Shown here one piece after another: positions 34,401-46,840 of a stretch of DNA of 64,000 nt. Positions within the stretch are counted from its first letter, which is position 1. Every line of letters begins with the position of its first letter. Both the position numbers and the translations under genes were made by a program. The notes beneath the pieces were generated by a model that did no database searches, had not been told where the DNA came from, and saw only the letters and a program-made list of their open reading frames with translations. Origin of the DNA: Rhynchosporium graminicola (Eukaryota > Ascomycota > Leotiomycetes > Helotiales > Ploettnerulaceae); NCBI GenBank assembly GCA_900074885.1, contig FJUW01000001.1:1364001-1428000 (forward strand), given 5' to 3'.

Positions 34401-37400
34401 ATGGAGAGTGTTCATGGTGTTGATGTTAGCTGGATGAGCAACCATATTCCGAAAGGTGAGTTGGCAGACAAGGGAGGAGCAGAGCAGAATATGGACTTCG
34501 ATTCAATGTGGTCCTGGATTGGCAGAACTGCGACGAAGTTCCCAGCTTTGCGATTGCGACTCCAACAGGAACAGAGAGAAGAAAGTGAACTAACTATCAT
34601 ACTTACATCTTAGACAACCGCCCTCATGTATCTCGCGCCAGCACCTCTCCGCCCGAGAAAACAAAATTCATACACAACGGGAATGGCAATGGCAATGTCA
34701 ACTCTCCGGCAGAACAACCCACCGGTCCAAAACCCATACCTATCAGACCGACCTACTCACGAAGCGCCTCTTCCGAAAAGACAACCACCCTGAACAACAG
34801 CCTCCCGAAATCTCTATCGCCATCCCCCTCGCGGCGGAATTCATGGCTCTCGAGTATATCCTCTAAATTCTCCTCTTCGCCAGTCGGACAGATGCATGCG
34901 CCACCTACAGCTTCTCCACCAAGCTCTATACCTGAGTCCGATGAACCTCTCGTACCTGTTGGACCCAGTGCGCCGAAGAATGCGATCTTGCCACATGCTG
35001 TTAAGCAAGCTGGAGATGTACCATACACGCCTGCGCCGCCGAAATCTACTCAATCGAATTTTCTGCAGAGCGCATTAAGACGACTCTCGAATTCTGGAGG
35101 ACAGTTACAAGCATCTAATAGAGGCCTGAACAATGGGATCTGCGAAAGGAGGGTCCTGAATGTGGATAAGAACCGAGAGAGGTGTCATATTTCGGATCTG
35201 GATCAGACGAAATTGCGGAGGGTGGCTTTTTGCGTGGATGTTGAGATTGCGAGTGGTCCGAGGTATCTGGATGAGAAGGAGAAAGTGCCGGAGGGGGAGG
35301 AGAAGGATACGAAGAAAGAGAAGAAACGGGTTGTGGAGAAGGGTGAAGCTGAGGCGTTGAAGAATCCGGACATGGTCAAAAACGATAGGGAGAGTGATGG
35401 AGTAGTGACTGCTGTAGGTGAGGGCGCTGGGGAAATTCTACCTGCCAATGGAAAAGATGGACTTGTAACCACGACTACGGAATCTGAAGCTCCCTCAGGA
35501 GACACATCCAAGAAGAAGGAAAAGAAGAAGAGGAGCGAAGAGGAGAGGAAAGCTAGGAAAGAGAAGAAGCGGAAATTGGCCGAGGCGAATGGAACTCTGC
35601 CTGTTGAGTTGGTACGGAATGCTAGTGATAGCTCTGGCCCAGCAAGTCCAACGACAACCAGGAGTCAAGCCTCGCCTACCACGGATCCAGTACGGATATA
35701 CCGACGTTGTTGTCAACTAAGAGAAACGCCCATATTGAAGAGGATAACGGAACAATTGGTGAATCCGGCTGGAAGGCAGGTTGTGTCTGGTGTGGTTTCT
35801 CAACTTGACTTGACGGGCTACTGGCTACAGCTTCCTGATCTAATTACTTTGGGAGACTATTTGGCAGTGGTGCCCGTGAAGGAAGTCATCATGGAAAATT
35901 GCGGACTTACTGATGAAGGGGTCCGCGTGATCCTTGCTGGCTTGTTAGCTGCGAAATGTCCAGATTGGGAGAGGAAAATGCACAAGAAAGGCAAATGGGG
36001 AGAGGTTCCTCAAGGAGGCTTTGTGGAGAGGGTAGTCTTCAAGAATAATTCGAAAATAGGACGAGACGGCTGGCGATACATATCGACATTCATCGCCATG
36101 TGTCGGTCCCTTAAGTCGATGGATCTTTCGAAAGTCCCATTTCCTCAGCCGGCTTCCACTCCTGCTTCACCTTCAGCTCCCCATTCTCATCTTCATCTCA
36201 CCAGAACTACGAGCTCTACAACAAGCTCTCTGGCATCCAATCCCGACGTCTCTTGTATTCTTGGCAAGGCTATTGGAGAACGCCTCGGCGGCCGCGAGTT
36301 CGAGCTCATCAATCTTGCTGAATGCGGGATGAGTACAGAGCAACTAGGCTCTATTGTCGACGGGGTCATCAAGTCAGGGTTACGACGTCTCGGCATCGCC
36401 GGCAACAAGATTACGCCTGCAGGTATGGAGCACGTCGCTCGATATATCCGGGAAGGGAAATGTGAAGGTTTGGATCTCGGGGGTAATGACCTGAAAGATG
36501 ACCTTAGTGTCATTGCTAAAGCGTTGGATGAGAGCAACCCTCTTTATGCGCTGAGTCTGGCGGATTGCAACCTTATTCCAGATTCACTGTGGAGTCTCTT
36601 TCCGGCGCTGGCGAAGTTGGGCAATTTCAGGTTTATCGATTTGAGTCAGAACCATGGCTTGTTTGCTGAGGAGCCTAGTGCTCTTTCGCTCTTGAGAAGG
36701 CACGTATAATTTTCTTTACGCAGTCAGCGATCGGTTGATTCACCTAAGAGCGTCTTTGTCCCTGTTCGGACTCTGGTGCCGGCAGAATATGCGGCTCATG
36801 CCGTCTAAGCTGACACGTCTTTTGTTGTACATCAGCCGTACAGCTTCAGCCCTATATTACCCCCATCACATCTTTCGAGCCACTCATTCATGTCGCCTCC
36901 TAATAGTCTGGACAGATCTGCAGCTTTGTTGAAAGCACGCTGACAATTTCTTAGATATCTGCCCAGAATACCAACACTAAAGCGGATACATCTAACAGAT
37001 GTATCCATGACACCCGAACAAGCCATCGCCCTCGCAGAAATACTACCGGAAAGCCCGAACCTGGCTCATGTCAATATCATGGAGAATCCCCTGCTCGCGG
37101 CATTGGCTCATGCCAAGGGCGAAGCCAACCAAGAAGAAGCATGCGCTCTCTACGCCTCGCTCATGGCAGCCGTCCGTGTCTCGCAAACAATAATATGCAT
37201 AGACATCGAAGTCCCATCCCCAGACTCCTCGGAAGTCGTAAAAGCGCTCGCGAAACAAGTCGTTGCTTATTGTCTCTGGAATATGGAACAAGGTCCTGTA
37301 GCGGAAATTAGTGAAGCTGCGGCAGCGATCAGTGAACCCCATGGAGGGGAGAAGGAGGTTGCTGTCCCGGATGTGTTACTGCATCTTGTGGGACATGTTG

Positions 37401-38477
37401 AGGGGATGCATACTCATGATGAAGATGAGCCAGCCCCTGACGATGATTACGTCATCGGCGGTACTGGGGTCGTCAAAGCTTTGGGTATCTGTCTGAGGAA
37501 TAGAGGGAATGATTCCAGGAGGGCAAGTGTGGATCATATAGCTCCGGGGAGAGATCTTGCGGATGGTGGGTGCAGTGGGACGGTCACTCCGAGAGGGGGA
37601 CATATTGTGAGAAAGGGTGGTAAGGCTAAGGATATGAGTAAGAATCTACTGCAGAGCGCGAGGAAGATTAGGGCGAGGTTACAGCCTGCGCTTGTCAAAG
37701 AGTCGCGGGCTGTTGATCAGAATAATTTCCGTAAGTCGTCCAATCAAGTCACCATGATATATCACAGCATAGATCAAAGACTAACATGTTACAGGCCGCC
37801 TACAATTCCTAGACCATACCCTCGAAGGAATGATCAAACGCTTCGAAGACGAATACCCCGAAACGCGCCTCCATCCAGGTACCCCTGAACAATCCCATGC
37901 TGGCGATACCCCCAGTCCGACGGAACTTGAACAAGCATTATCACTTACCTTGCAAGATTCTCATACCTCTGATCTTGATCCCACTCGATTCTCAGAGAAT
38001 GAGGCCGACCCTGTACCGGCTTCGGAAAACGAAGATGATGACCGTCTATCATCTTCCTTCAAGGAAGAGAGACCGATCATTAGTAGGCACAATAGCGATG
38101 TATCGATCTTCTCCCGGGCCCTTGCGCAGGAAGAAGGAAGAATGCATCGATTCGGTCAGCAATTCCGTCGTGAGATCCTCAAACCCGAATCCGCCGACCA
38201 CATTCACGGAACGACGGGATTAGAAGATCAGCCTCGTCATCTTCAACTTTTGCGTGCTATGCTCGAGTGTCTCGATGGGGATGAAATCAAAAATAGGATC
38301 AATCGACAAGGAACGGAGAGTCTGTTGGAGGATTTAAAGGATGAGGCTAGTGTTTTAAGAGAGGAGTTGATAAGGCAGGATCCCGAGGGTTGGGAAAAAT
38401 TCCGCGAGAGTCAGAAGGCGGCGGTGAGAAATGGGAAGTTGGAGGGGTTGGAGAGGAATGGTTCTGCTATTGAATAG
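34401..38477 (+). CDS. MHP1-like large leucine-rich-repeat protein
   Basis: Four exons: 34401-34455, 34614-36699, 36955-37730 and 37795-38477, exactly 3,600 bases, 1,199 residues. The N-terminal third is Ser/Pro-rich, followed by NKDRERCH-type sequence (NVDKNRERCHISDLD) and RRVAFCVDVEIASGPRYLDE, which I associate with fungal proteins annotated as cell wall biogenesis protein Mhp1. A lysine/glutamate-rich segment (KKKEKKKRSEEERKARKEKK) follows, then leucine-rich repeats over about 470-760 (KEVIMENCGLTDEGVRVIL, RRLGIAGNKITPAGMEHVA, YALSLADCNLIPDSLW). The C-terminus is acidic/Ser-rich, with a conserved-looking helical end. Intron 1 is 158 bases, intron 3 is 64 bases; intron 2 (36700-36954) appears to be a GC-AG intron, since only a GC donor after AGAAG restores LLRRYLPRIPTLKRIHL. 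The name is moderate confidence; the gene model is good. Confidence 0.82.
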
Positions 38478-38856
38478 TGTGGCTATGGCTGTGAGTGGGG
38501 ATGCGTGTAGATTTAAGAATCCGGCTGGCTGTGGAGGTTGTGACCTCTTTGCGTGGTGCATTTTAGCGAGTCTTCTTCTTCAGTTTTCTCCGTTAAATGT
38601 GGTCAGCTTCCTGGTATCTGTGTCCAGGGAATGAATGTGGGGAGGAGCGAGATGAGGAGCTTTCGGTTTTCAACACTTACCTGGAGGAGGAGGAAAGGAG
38701 CGATTCCTTGGATCAGATGATCATGTATGTATGTGTGTATATTACTGCTGGAGATGATGGGATAGGGACATGAGTTAAGGTTTGGGGTTGGGTTTGGGTT
38801 TGGGATCGAGGGGTGAAGGGGGAAAGGGAGAGGATGGGATTTGAGAGGATAAATAA

Positions 38857-38930
38857 GATGATATGATATGATATGATGTGAAAAAAATCACGATGATGTT
38901 GTTGCTGTTGTTTTTGTTGTTGTTGTTTGA
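38857..38930. repeat. Microsatellite patch (GATAT and GTT units)
   Basis: GATATGATATGATATGAT followed by an A-run and then repeated GTT triplets (GTTGTTGCTGTTG and onward). Confidence 0.75.
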
Positions 38931-39256
38931 TTTTGATGTTTGTTTGTAACAGAGGAAGGAGTGAAGCAGCCGAAGGGATTTGAAATGTGAGATAAAAGGA
39001 ACTGGTATCACGACCTGGTCTGGCTTAGTCTGGCTTGGTCTGAAGAATAAGGATTGATGATTGATGGTTGATGATTAACGAGATTGCTTGCCTATGCGTT
39101 CGTTGTTGATACACTAGTTTTGGTGCGTGCTGTGCCGACCCTTCAACAGCAAGACTCGGGCGGGTGAAGAGTTGCGATTATGGGATGATCAAAATGTTGC
39201 GGTTTCGGATCATGCTTCGGATTGAGAGTGCGTTGAGAGGAGGCTGGCTGCCTTGA

Positions 39257-39290
39257 AGAGAGGAGGAGAGGAGAGGAGAGGAGAGGAGGT
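39257..39290. repeat. GGAGA microsatellite
   Basis: About six consecutive GAGAG/GGAGA units on a purine-only stretch. Confidence 0.75.
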
Positions 39291-42200
39291 TGAGTAGGTG
39301 ACTTGTGAATGAGTGTTTGTTAGGGCTGAGAGGCTTGATTTTGTATGTCATGATTGGCTTGCTTTGGAAATGTAAATGGTAGAGATGGGAAGGTGTACGT
39401 GCATGAGATAGGCGGGCGTAGTAGCACAGAACGTATGTTTGTGTGTGTTTTGTTGTATTGTACGGAGTTACAGAGAAATTCTCTGTCGAGCCCGAGCCTG
39501 TAACTAGATCGAGGAAATCGAATCGAGAACACCATTGAGATCGAGTGGAATGATATGAAGTATACATACATACAGTTAGCGAGGAATATCCGGTGGAATA
39601 AGGCGAGATGGGTAACGTAAACAATTTGAAGAAGGAAAAAGAGGATTACGATACCTACGATGAGATGTTTGAAGTTCGATTAGGCGAGGTTGGGTGGGGT
39701 CGTCTAGGAGAAACACGCGATCTAAACGGGAAACAAAATCTTCTAGACATGTCTACGTCCCTACGCACGTACCTGCTTCATCATCCGTTCTGCCTATCTA
39801 TCTGTTATTCATGTACCCAAAAGTATGATACATAAATAACCAGCATTCGCGATTCACAGAAAAATAGCATACGAAAGACCCGTACAATTCAGGATGTGTG
39901 TGCGTGAAAGAGAGACAGAGAGAGCGCAAGATCTCATCACGCGAGAGTCACATCTCTTTCGGGTCTTTTTCGGACGGATTTCTGCTGTATTTCTTACTTA
40001 CAAGACATTTGGTGTGTAATGGGATTTATCGTAGTACTCCTTGTTGACTTGAGTCTTTTGATGGGAGTTGGGAAGGTTGAGATGGAGAGTTAAGCGTGGA
40101 TATGAGGGATTCTACAGATGGATAGTTGCTGAAGGAAAGCTTGGAAGCATCACGAGGCTGCGTAAGAAGAGAAGATGAGGAGGAGAGGAGGAGGGGAGGA
40201 TAGTATAGAAGGCAGGAAGTCAATGGAAAGGACATTTCATTCTTAATTGTGAGAACTCGGAAAGAGAATCTGTCGAGAGGACTACTCCTGGTTGAATGTC
40301 CGGATTTCGTCGATTTCCTTAACTGTTTTCCCCCGAGCTCACAGGAAGCGATCCAGCTATCAGATGTGACATTGACTTACGATACGATGATCATCAACGA
40401 ATGCGAGGAAAGGCTATGAACACGGTAAAAGGCTACGATAGGAGAGCTTCGACAATATGAGACAGCCGAGACCTCGCCAATTTCCTTCCGTATCCGACCT
40501 TTTACCGCTTAAGGACCACTAGGTAGCCTATTCAAAGGGTGAGAATCGGGTGATATACCACCGTGTCGTGTCGGGTGTAGATTTCTACTGCCGTAAGTGG
40601 ATAAGAGTATATTGGGGTATTATGGATGGTTTGTTACTTCGAACATCGTATATGCTAGTAGAAATGGAACTTGTGTCGACGATTGGTAAGTCACTCGCTC
40701 CCCTGCTTCATGATGATTGAGTAAGCGGTGCGAGATAGGAGTAATAGCAAGCTTATGATGAGAACACTCTGACCTGGAAAATCACACTGCAATCGTGAGG
40801 CAATGAATGGTGTTCAGCAGATGGGATCAGTATTCCCACGTAATTTATAAGCCAGAAAGAAAATCAGACGTAGCTTGCTGCTCGTGAATACGAGACCCTA
40901 AATTCGAGGACAGAAAACCTTGGATTCCTTCCATGAGTAAGTAGCTCGGAAAGTTTGATGGAGTCAGATTCGGGTTCTTACCATTTTTCCTTCCATCCGA
41001 TTCGAGACGAGGAATCCAAATAGCGGTCTTCGGAATTCTTCACGTTGATCATATAGCCTATGAGATGGTGATTACAGAACGATGATATTCGGTATGGACG
41101 GTCGTACCAAGAAAAGCCGTGTCATTCGGCTTTTGACGTATTCCGAGGTATGACTGTGCACTATATCGATACATACAAGGGTCAGCCAGAAAGGAGGCGA
41201 AACAGAAACAAGAAGAAAGCCGAACCCGGCCTTTGAAAAATATCTCAGCTGCTGTAAACATCCACACTCGTACCGAATACCTCGCCGAGTATCCCTAGGT
41301 ACATATCCACCTCATTCAATGCCACACCGCGGGCTTTCCAGTGTCCACGCGGAGGCAAATCAGCCTCATGACAGAAAGAGGACATCTTTTCCTGCAGATA
41401 TAGATTCGCGAAGCGAATATGCATACGCAGCATCTGACCCGCTGGGATGTCCCATGTTTCGATCAGCAACATCTGCAATCCTGCATGTACCTTTCATATA
41501 TGCATTTATGGAGTTTTCCTTTTGCAACTGAGAAGAATGTTTTGCCACTCGTAAAACAAGTCACGGTTCATCCGAGGCTCGGGCGAAAGTCCGCTTGGAT
41601 TTTCAACCAGCTTTCTTTCTGGTAGTAATGATGCCTTGACGATCTGGTTCAATCAGCAATAGAAATGATGTAGACGACGAAGAACAACAAGAACAAGCAA
41701 TATATCTCGAAGGGACTTGCGAACTCTTACCCTCATCTCGCCGCCTTCATTACGGAGTACGAACGCATGGCGAAAACATGAAAACTGGGACAGCTATGGT
41801 GAGCTGAACCCCCCTTGTCAAGTCCACTTAGCAACCCTGTTCCATCCAAATCGCACGCCGCTAGCCGGCCCAAGCTTTCCAACGTCAGCTGAAAAGCGAG
41901 ACTTGGCCACATCTGGCCTAATTTCGTTCTTTCGTTGATTGTGAGAAAAGGGGAGTGTGAAGCTAAGATTCGATGGATATTGTCCTGTCCAGTAATGGCG
42001 AGGGTACTTTTGACTTCAGGTTGTTCGGGACTTGGGGCCGATGAATGAATTTTCTGGTGGAGGGTCTGTTTGATGGCTGAGATGGGATGGATGGTGAGGC
42101 GAGAGGAGAGATCCGATGCACGACAATTGATCGTTGATGTGACATCTCATCGTGGAGGTAAGTATAGAACTGATCCGTCTATTTAATCCTCGCACCTTGA

Positions 42201-43562
42201 ACATTATCAAGCAATCAAGTCCCGGATAATGTTTCCCTTGGTTTGTACACGGCGAAAAAGGTCTGTAATTGACGTTAGCTTTTGAGGTCGAGATAGCGGT
42301 TACTGATGATGACTCCTCCGTCGTAATATGGGTAGCCGCTTCGTAAACATATGGTGCGGTTGTGGATATCACCCCTCCTCCAAGCATCAGACCAACTCTA
42401 TTTCTATTTCGGGTAAGTATAAGTTCCGCGATGCACTGACTAGTCAGACATGAACTCCTGTTGTGGTGCGTGGCCTCTATCGAACCAAAGGGGGTATAGG
42501 ATTCCTTGTGAGACCTCAAAGTTAGAGATGAGCTGTACTCATCGGATATGCTAGATGAGGCAGGTTTTGGGGCCGTTCTTCGTACCAGTGGGACGGGAGA
42601 TCGACGTGAGCTGATGAGAAGAGATATGTATCTCGGTACACACTAGCCTTGTACTGCGAGTCCGAGGACCAGCCCTATGGATCGATCATACTATGCCTTT
42701 TTCGCTGCGTGACCACTTACTTGACTTGTTGGCTTACTGGGCCAGTCGAAGATGTGAAAGAAAGAGGCCGTTGTGCAACTGAATTCCTGTAGATGAGGTA
42801 GAGAAGGTAGCTGTGAGACCTGTTTCTCCACCTCTCCGATGGCGCAAGTAGAGCAGGCTCTGGCCATGTCTGACCTGCGTTTGCTCCAATATCTTTATTT
42901 ACGTACTGCCGCTTCTCCACCACCTCTCATCCATACCGGGCTGAAGATATACAAAGCTAACGAAAAAGGTTAATCGTCGATCTGTGCTGTTAGTGCTTGA
43001 CTTGCGCCTTGCAAGGATATTGACTTTCCCTAGCGTTTACCCTTCCAGCTTTTCGGACGCAATATTGAGATTGGCCGTGGATGCGACCTTTGTGTAAGCT
43101 GCAGTGCGAGCGCGCTTCAACTTCGATGTCGAACTTCATGTCATGCGATGCACCATATATGCAAGCTTTGACATGAAAAATTGCTCTCGCGCAAGACTCT
43201 ATCACTTGAGATGAGTTTGGTTCAGAATCAGTTTCTTTGGTACGGTCTGCCAAGCATCCGCCTCTTTCAAGTCCACCATAATCCACCATGCGCGTCAGAT
43301 CACGGCTAACTGCCCTCTTCTCTGCCCTACATATCCCTGCTCATCCCAACTCCAAATCCCTCCACCATGCAAGCTCAAGCCTGGCCGGATCTCGTTCCCA
43401 CGGAGGCGTGAGAGGCGCGCGTGAAGGCGCACTGGCTTAAGATTAGGATGAGATGAGCTTGAGTATGTAAGGACCAGAATGCCACCTCTACATAAGCACG
43501 CCAGGTTCCTCCCCTCCTAGCATACTCGTCCTGACTCTCAACAACTTCTACTTTCTCACCTC

Positions 43563-44162
43563 ATGTTCCGTATCTTCCGCAGCTTCTTACACTGTACGAG
43601 CGCAATGCCTGTCCTTTCCGAACCATATGCTCACGCGGCAATGGGCGTACCGTATTTCTTGGTCGCATTCGCAATACTGGGTATATGCTCTGTCATCATA
43701 AGGAGAAGACGATCAACCACTCCCTTATTACAGAACCCAGAATTGTTGGAAAAGGAGCCCGAAACTTTCCGGTACGAAGACAGTACATCTTTCCGAAGCG
43801 AGAATAAAGAGATTTCTCCATTCGAACAAACAGTAACTCGAATGCAGAGGCCTCCTCAGCCGCCTCCTTTCACACCTCCAATGCCACTGATTGAGACACA
43901 AGATCTCGGATATGGCATGGGCACGAACGCTTCCTACTACGACTTTCCCACATCTGATTCCCCCATCATGTCCACTTTCGATTCCTTCGAGACAGGGGTG
44001 ATGGATGTGCCAAGAAGGAGAAGCTACACGAAGATTATTAACGGTGGCGTGGAAGTTCAAGGAGAAGTCGTGTTAGCTGAGGGATGGAGACGCCATACTC
44101 GGGTCTTTGGAGGTGGAGTGTGTATAGCTTGTGAGGAATCCGATCGCAGGATGACCGCCTGA
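43563..44162 (+). CDS. Small single-pass membrane protein, unknown function
   Basis: Single exon, 199 residues, ATG preceded by a pyrimidine-rich leader (CTACTTTCTCACCTC). One transmembrane helix at about 28-46 (GVPYFLVAFAILGICSVII) is followed by a basic RRRRS stop-transfer, so the long C-terminal part should be cytosolic. That part has a Pro-rich segment (QRPPQPPPFTPPMP, about 94-108) and a well-formed C-terminal block RRRSYTKIINGGVEVQGEVV then GWRRHTRVFGGGVCIACEES with two cysteines. This end looks conserved and I think I have seen it in hypothetical proteins of other ascomycetes, but no function is known to me. A downstream ATG (residue 15) could also start the protein. Confidence 0.65.
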   Translation: MFRIFRSFLHCTSAMPVLSEPYAHAAMGVPYFLVAFAILGICSVIIRRRRSTTPLLQNPELLEKEPETFRYEDSTSFRSENKEISPFEQTVTRMQRPPQPPPFTPPMPLIETQDLGYGMGTNASYYDFPTSDSPIMSTFDSFETGVMDVPRRRSYTKIINGGVEVQGEVVLAEGWRRHTRVFGGGVCIACEESDRRMTA

Positions 44163-46840
44163 CTTGCACAGAAGAAAGAGGAACAGCCGGAGGTCCTCCA
44201 TAAGGTTGCTTGAACGTGGGAATTGCATCACGTGTGAGACATGTCGCTGCGTTGGCAGTGACTGCGGTGGTCCGGAAACTGGTAGAGCAAGCACTGCATC
44301 CTGAAACACCGCTTCCGAAGGATCAGTCGTTCCAAAATAACGAGGACGGAGGTGTACGCACGTCACGTACTCGGAGGGAAGGCCCAACAAGCAAAAATTG
44401 CCGGGACTTCGGCGTATGATCACTGGGCGCCGGAAATGAGACATGGGGAACATGTGGAAATTGTGCGCAGAACAATGGCGTACACTCGCCTACTATGTAG
44501 TTTCGAAATATGGCGTATAGGAGGCGGGTCTGGCATGGGAGTTGATACTGGTTCTGGGCTTTGAATTTGTCCTTGAGAATAACATCTCGTGGAGATAAAT
44601 CCTATACTGTATAATGAATGATACATGAAGCTTGACACTTGTGTGCTTGTTCTATTGCGTTTGAGTGTAAAAGAAAGAAGTTAAGAAAAGAAGGCAGCAC
44701 AAGGATGAAATGTGGTGGAGATTGACAGTAACACAGCCATCTGCGGCAGGGCCCTTCTATACACGTGTCCAAGTGGCTGGGTTCTGAAGTTAACTACCAC
44801 AGTATACCCGTATAGTCGAAATACGATTATACGAAGCTTTGCCATGTACAGCTCCTCAAATACTGTGATCCCAAGTACTAGCTGAAGAAATGGTGAATGT
44901 ACACAAAGGGTCTAGAACACGAAAGAGAAAATGAAAATTGAGAGTAAAGACCATTGTATCACCAAACTATTGATTTTGAATCCTGAAATGCTCGAATGAT
45001 ACTTATAGAGTGTATCGAATACACCTGTTACGTGATATCCCGAAGAAGCTGCCAGATGTGGTACCATTGAAATCCAGGCCCGATGGCCCAGCTGCGCGAG
45101 CAGGCCTAGATTGCTGATGATGAATGCATGTGTATAGTGCGGAAAATAATTCTTCCTCGTTACAAGATGGGTATTTTATAGAGGGATGTGGTAGTTGTAA
45201 TCGAACATAATTCAAGAGTGATTCTGTCGCTGCGATGGTGAAGTTGGGAGATGGCCTGTCGAAGAATAGTCGAAACCCAAGAGAAAAGCAAGCTCGACGC
45301 GCTAAGATGATCTGGACTGGGGTCTCAAGGCGAGAAGGGTGAACCATGTGACTTGAACTCATCCTCTCCTCTCCTCTGTTTCTGATCATCTCACGTCTTT
45401 GAGTGATTTCGGCTTATGTATTAAAGCTTATGCAAACCCAGAAACTACATTATAGTTTCGGAGTAACTGAGTTTCCTTCACCTTGTCATCATCGGCGTCA
45501 CGTTCTGTTAAACGAGTCGCGGAACATGGTGTCGCTTGTAGAACTTTAACCAGTCGAAACAACAACACTCAACACCATCAGCGCGAGTAAAACAACCATC
45601 CGAAAAAGCAAGCTACTATGCACTTGCCACTATGCATACAGCTCGGATGAGTGGTCGAATCTTGCGAAAGACCATCCGAATGTCTCCTCGGTTCTCGGCA
45701 TCAAGATTGAAAACTGAGTGGCAGCTCTTTCTTGAAATGCTTCACTTCAACCAGAGGTTGAAATGTCGCCACTGTCACTCTGCTCTCTGCCCTCTGCCCT
45801 CTGCCGAATGTCTCCGGCAAGCATTAATCCCATCAGTGAAATATTGAACAATGGTTAATACCAGCAGGAATCATGTCTGTAGCTCGCGTAGCTACTCAAG
45901 TGGTGAGTACCGCGATCGCGCTAGGAGTTACAGACATTCCACTGAGGAGCAAAGTGCTGGGCCTTGATACAAACAATCATCGTCGCAACTTCTTCTTATC
46001 TTTCACCTCGGACTTCACTTGGCCAATTATCTGACATGGTCGTTCTTTTGTTGCTGAGTATGAGACACATTTGGTTCGTGCCGTGTTGATCCTTTTCCGG
46101 CATGAAATACAAAATACTTGAGGATCTACCACATCCCTGGATTATCCTTCACATCGCCATTGCAGGTCCGGAGGCACATCACACAACCCTGTTTCCATTT
46201 CGTCGTTCACTCCGGTAGAAATAGCAATATTCCAGTTGAAACTAGTTGTATGAGCTAGCCTGGCAAAATTGAGCCAAGACTGAAACACGCAGAGCCTCAG
46301 TTTCCAAGCCTAAGTCAGCCACCAACACGACCTCGATCGAGTCGATGATCCATGGTAACATGGAGTTAAGCACCACTCCGGTTCGATTCCGAGCCGTTTC
46401 AACTAATCCGATATGGTTTTTGTCCACTCTTCATGCATTTGATCCAATCGCATTGCTTGGACCTTCTCATCGGATCTTTCTACAGGCTCACATCATTGGC
46501 GGCAACGACGTAATCATGTTTGACCCTCTCGAAATCCACGGTAGGAGAATTTCCGAACAAATCGGAGGATTTAACTCTGTCAGAACGCTTCTATCGAGCC
46601 AAGCTGTACCAAGAGTATTGGCATCTGGTCTTTCCCAAAATAAGCTTTTGCCCATTTATCTCTCAGATGATCTATATAAGTATCCGATCAGATCCCACTG
46701 ACAATCTCTCTTTCCTCGTCATTAACATCATCTCCATCCTTCTTTTTCGCTAATCTAGCCAGGCGCCGGTCGCATATTCCAACTACAACTTTCTTTAAAT
46801 AATCTTTTTTGCTTTCTGCCTTCTATTACATATATTCAAA
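44163..46840. other. Intergenic, no supported gene
   Basis: 2.7 kb with short frames only. A CTCTGCC microrepeat lies at about 45777-45803. The last part is the promoter of the Egh16-like gene. Confidence 0.5.
46672..46680 (+). promoter_or_regulatory. TATA-like element of the Egh16-like gene
   Basis: CTATATAAG lies about 160 bases before the ATG, followed by a CT-rich stretch (CTCTCTTTCCTCGTC and CCATCCTTCTTTTTCGC) typical of fungal transcription starts. Suggests a strongly induced gene; inference from position and motif only. Confidence 0.5.

Larger units (their letters stand above)
38478..43562. other. Five-kb gene-free stretch with low-complexity DNA
   Basis: No supported gene. There are only short open frames; one at 41245-41478 (minus) reads smoothly (NEVDMYLGILGEVFGTSVDV) but has no match or intron signals I can use. 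Low-complexity patches are listed separately. The last 250 bases are the CT-rich promoter/leader of the membrane-protein gene. Long untranslated regions or non-coding transcripts are possible. Confidence 0.5.

Noticed and set aside
41245..41478. 77-codon minus-strand frame near 41.3 kb
   Set aside because: Reads smoothly but is short, unsupported by motif and lies in a gene desert.
46360..46400. Perfect tRNA B-box-like GGTTCGATTCC
   Set aside because: No matching A-box, anticodon arm or acceptor stem can be folded around it.
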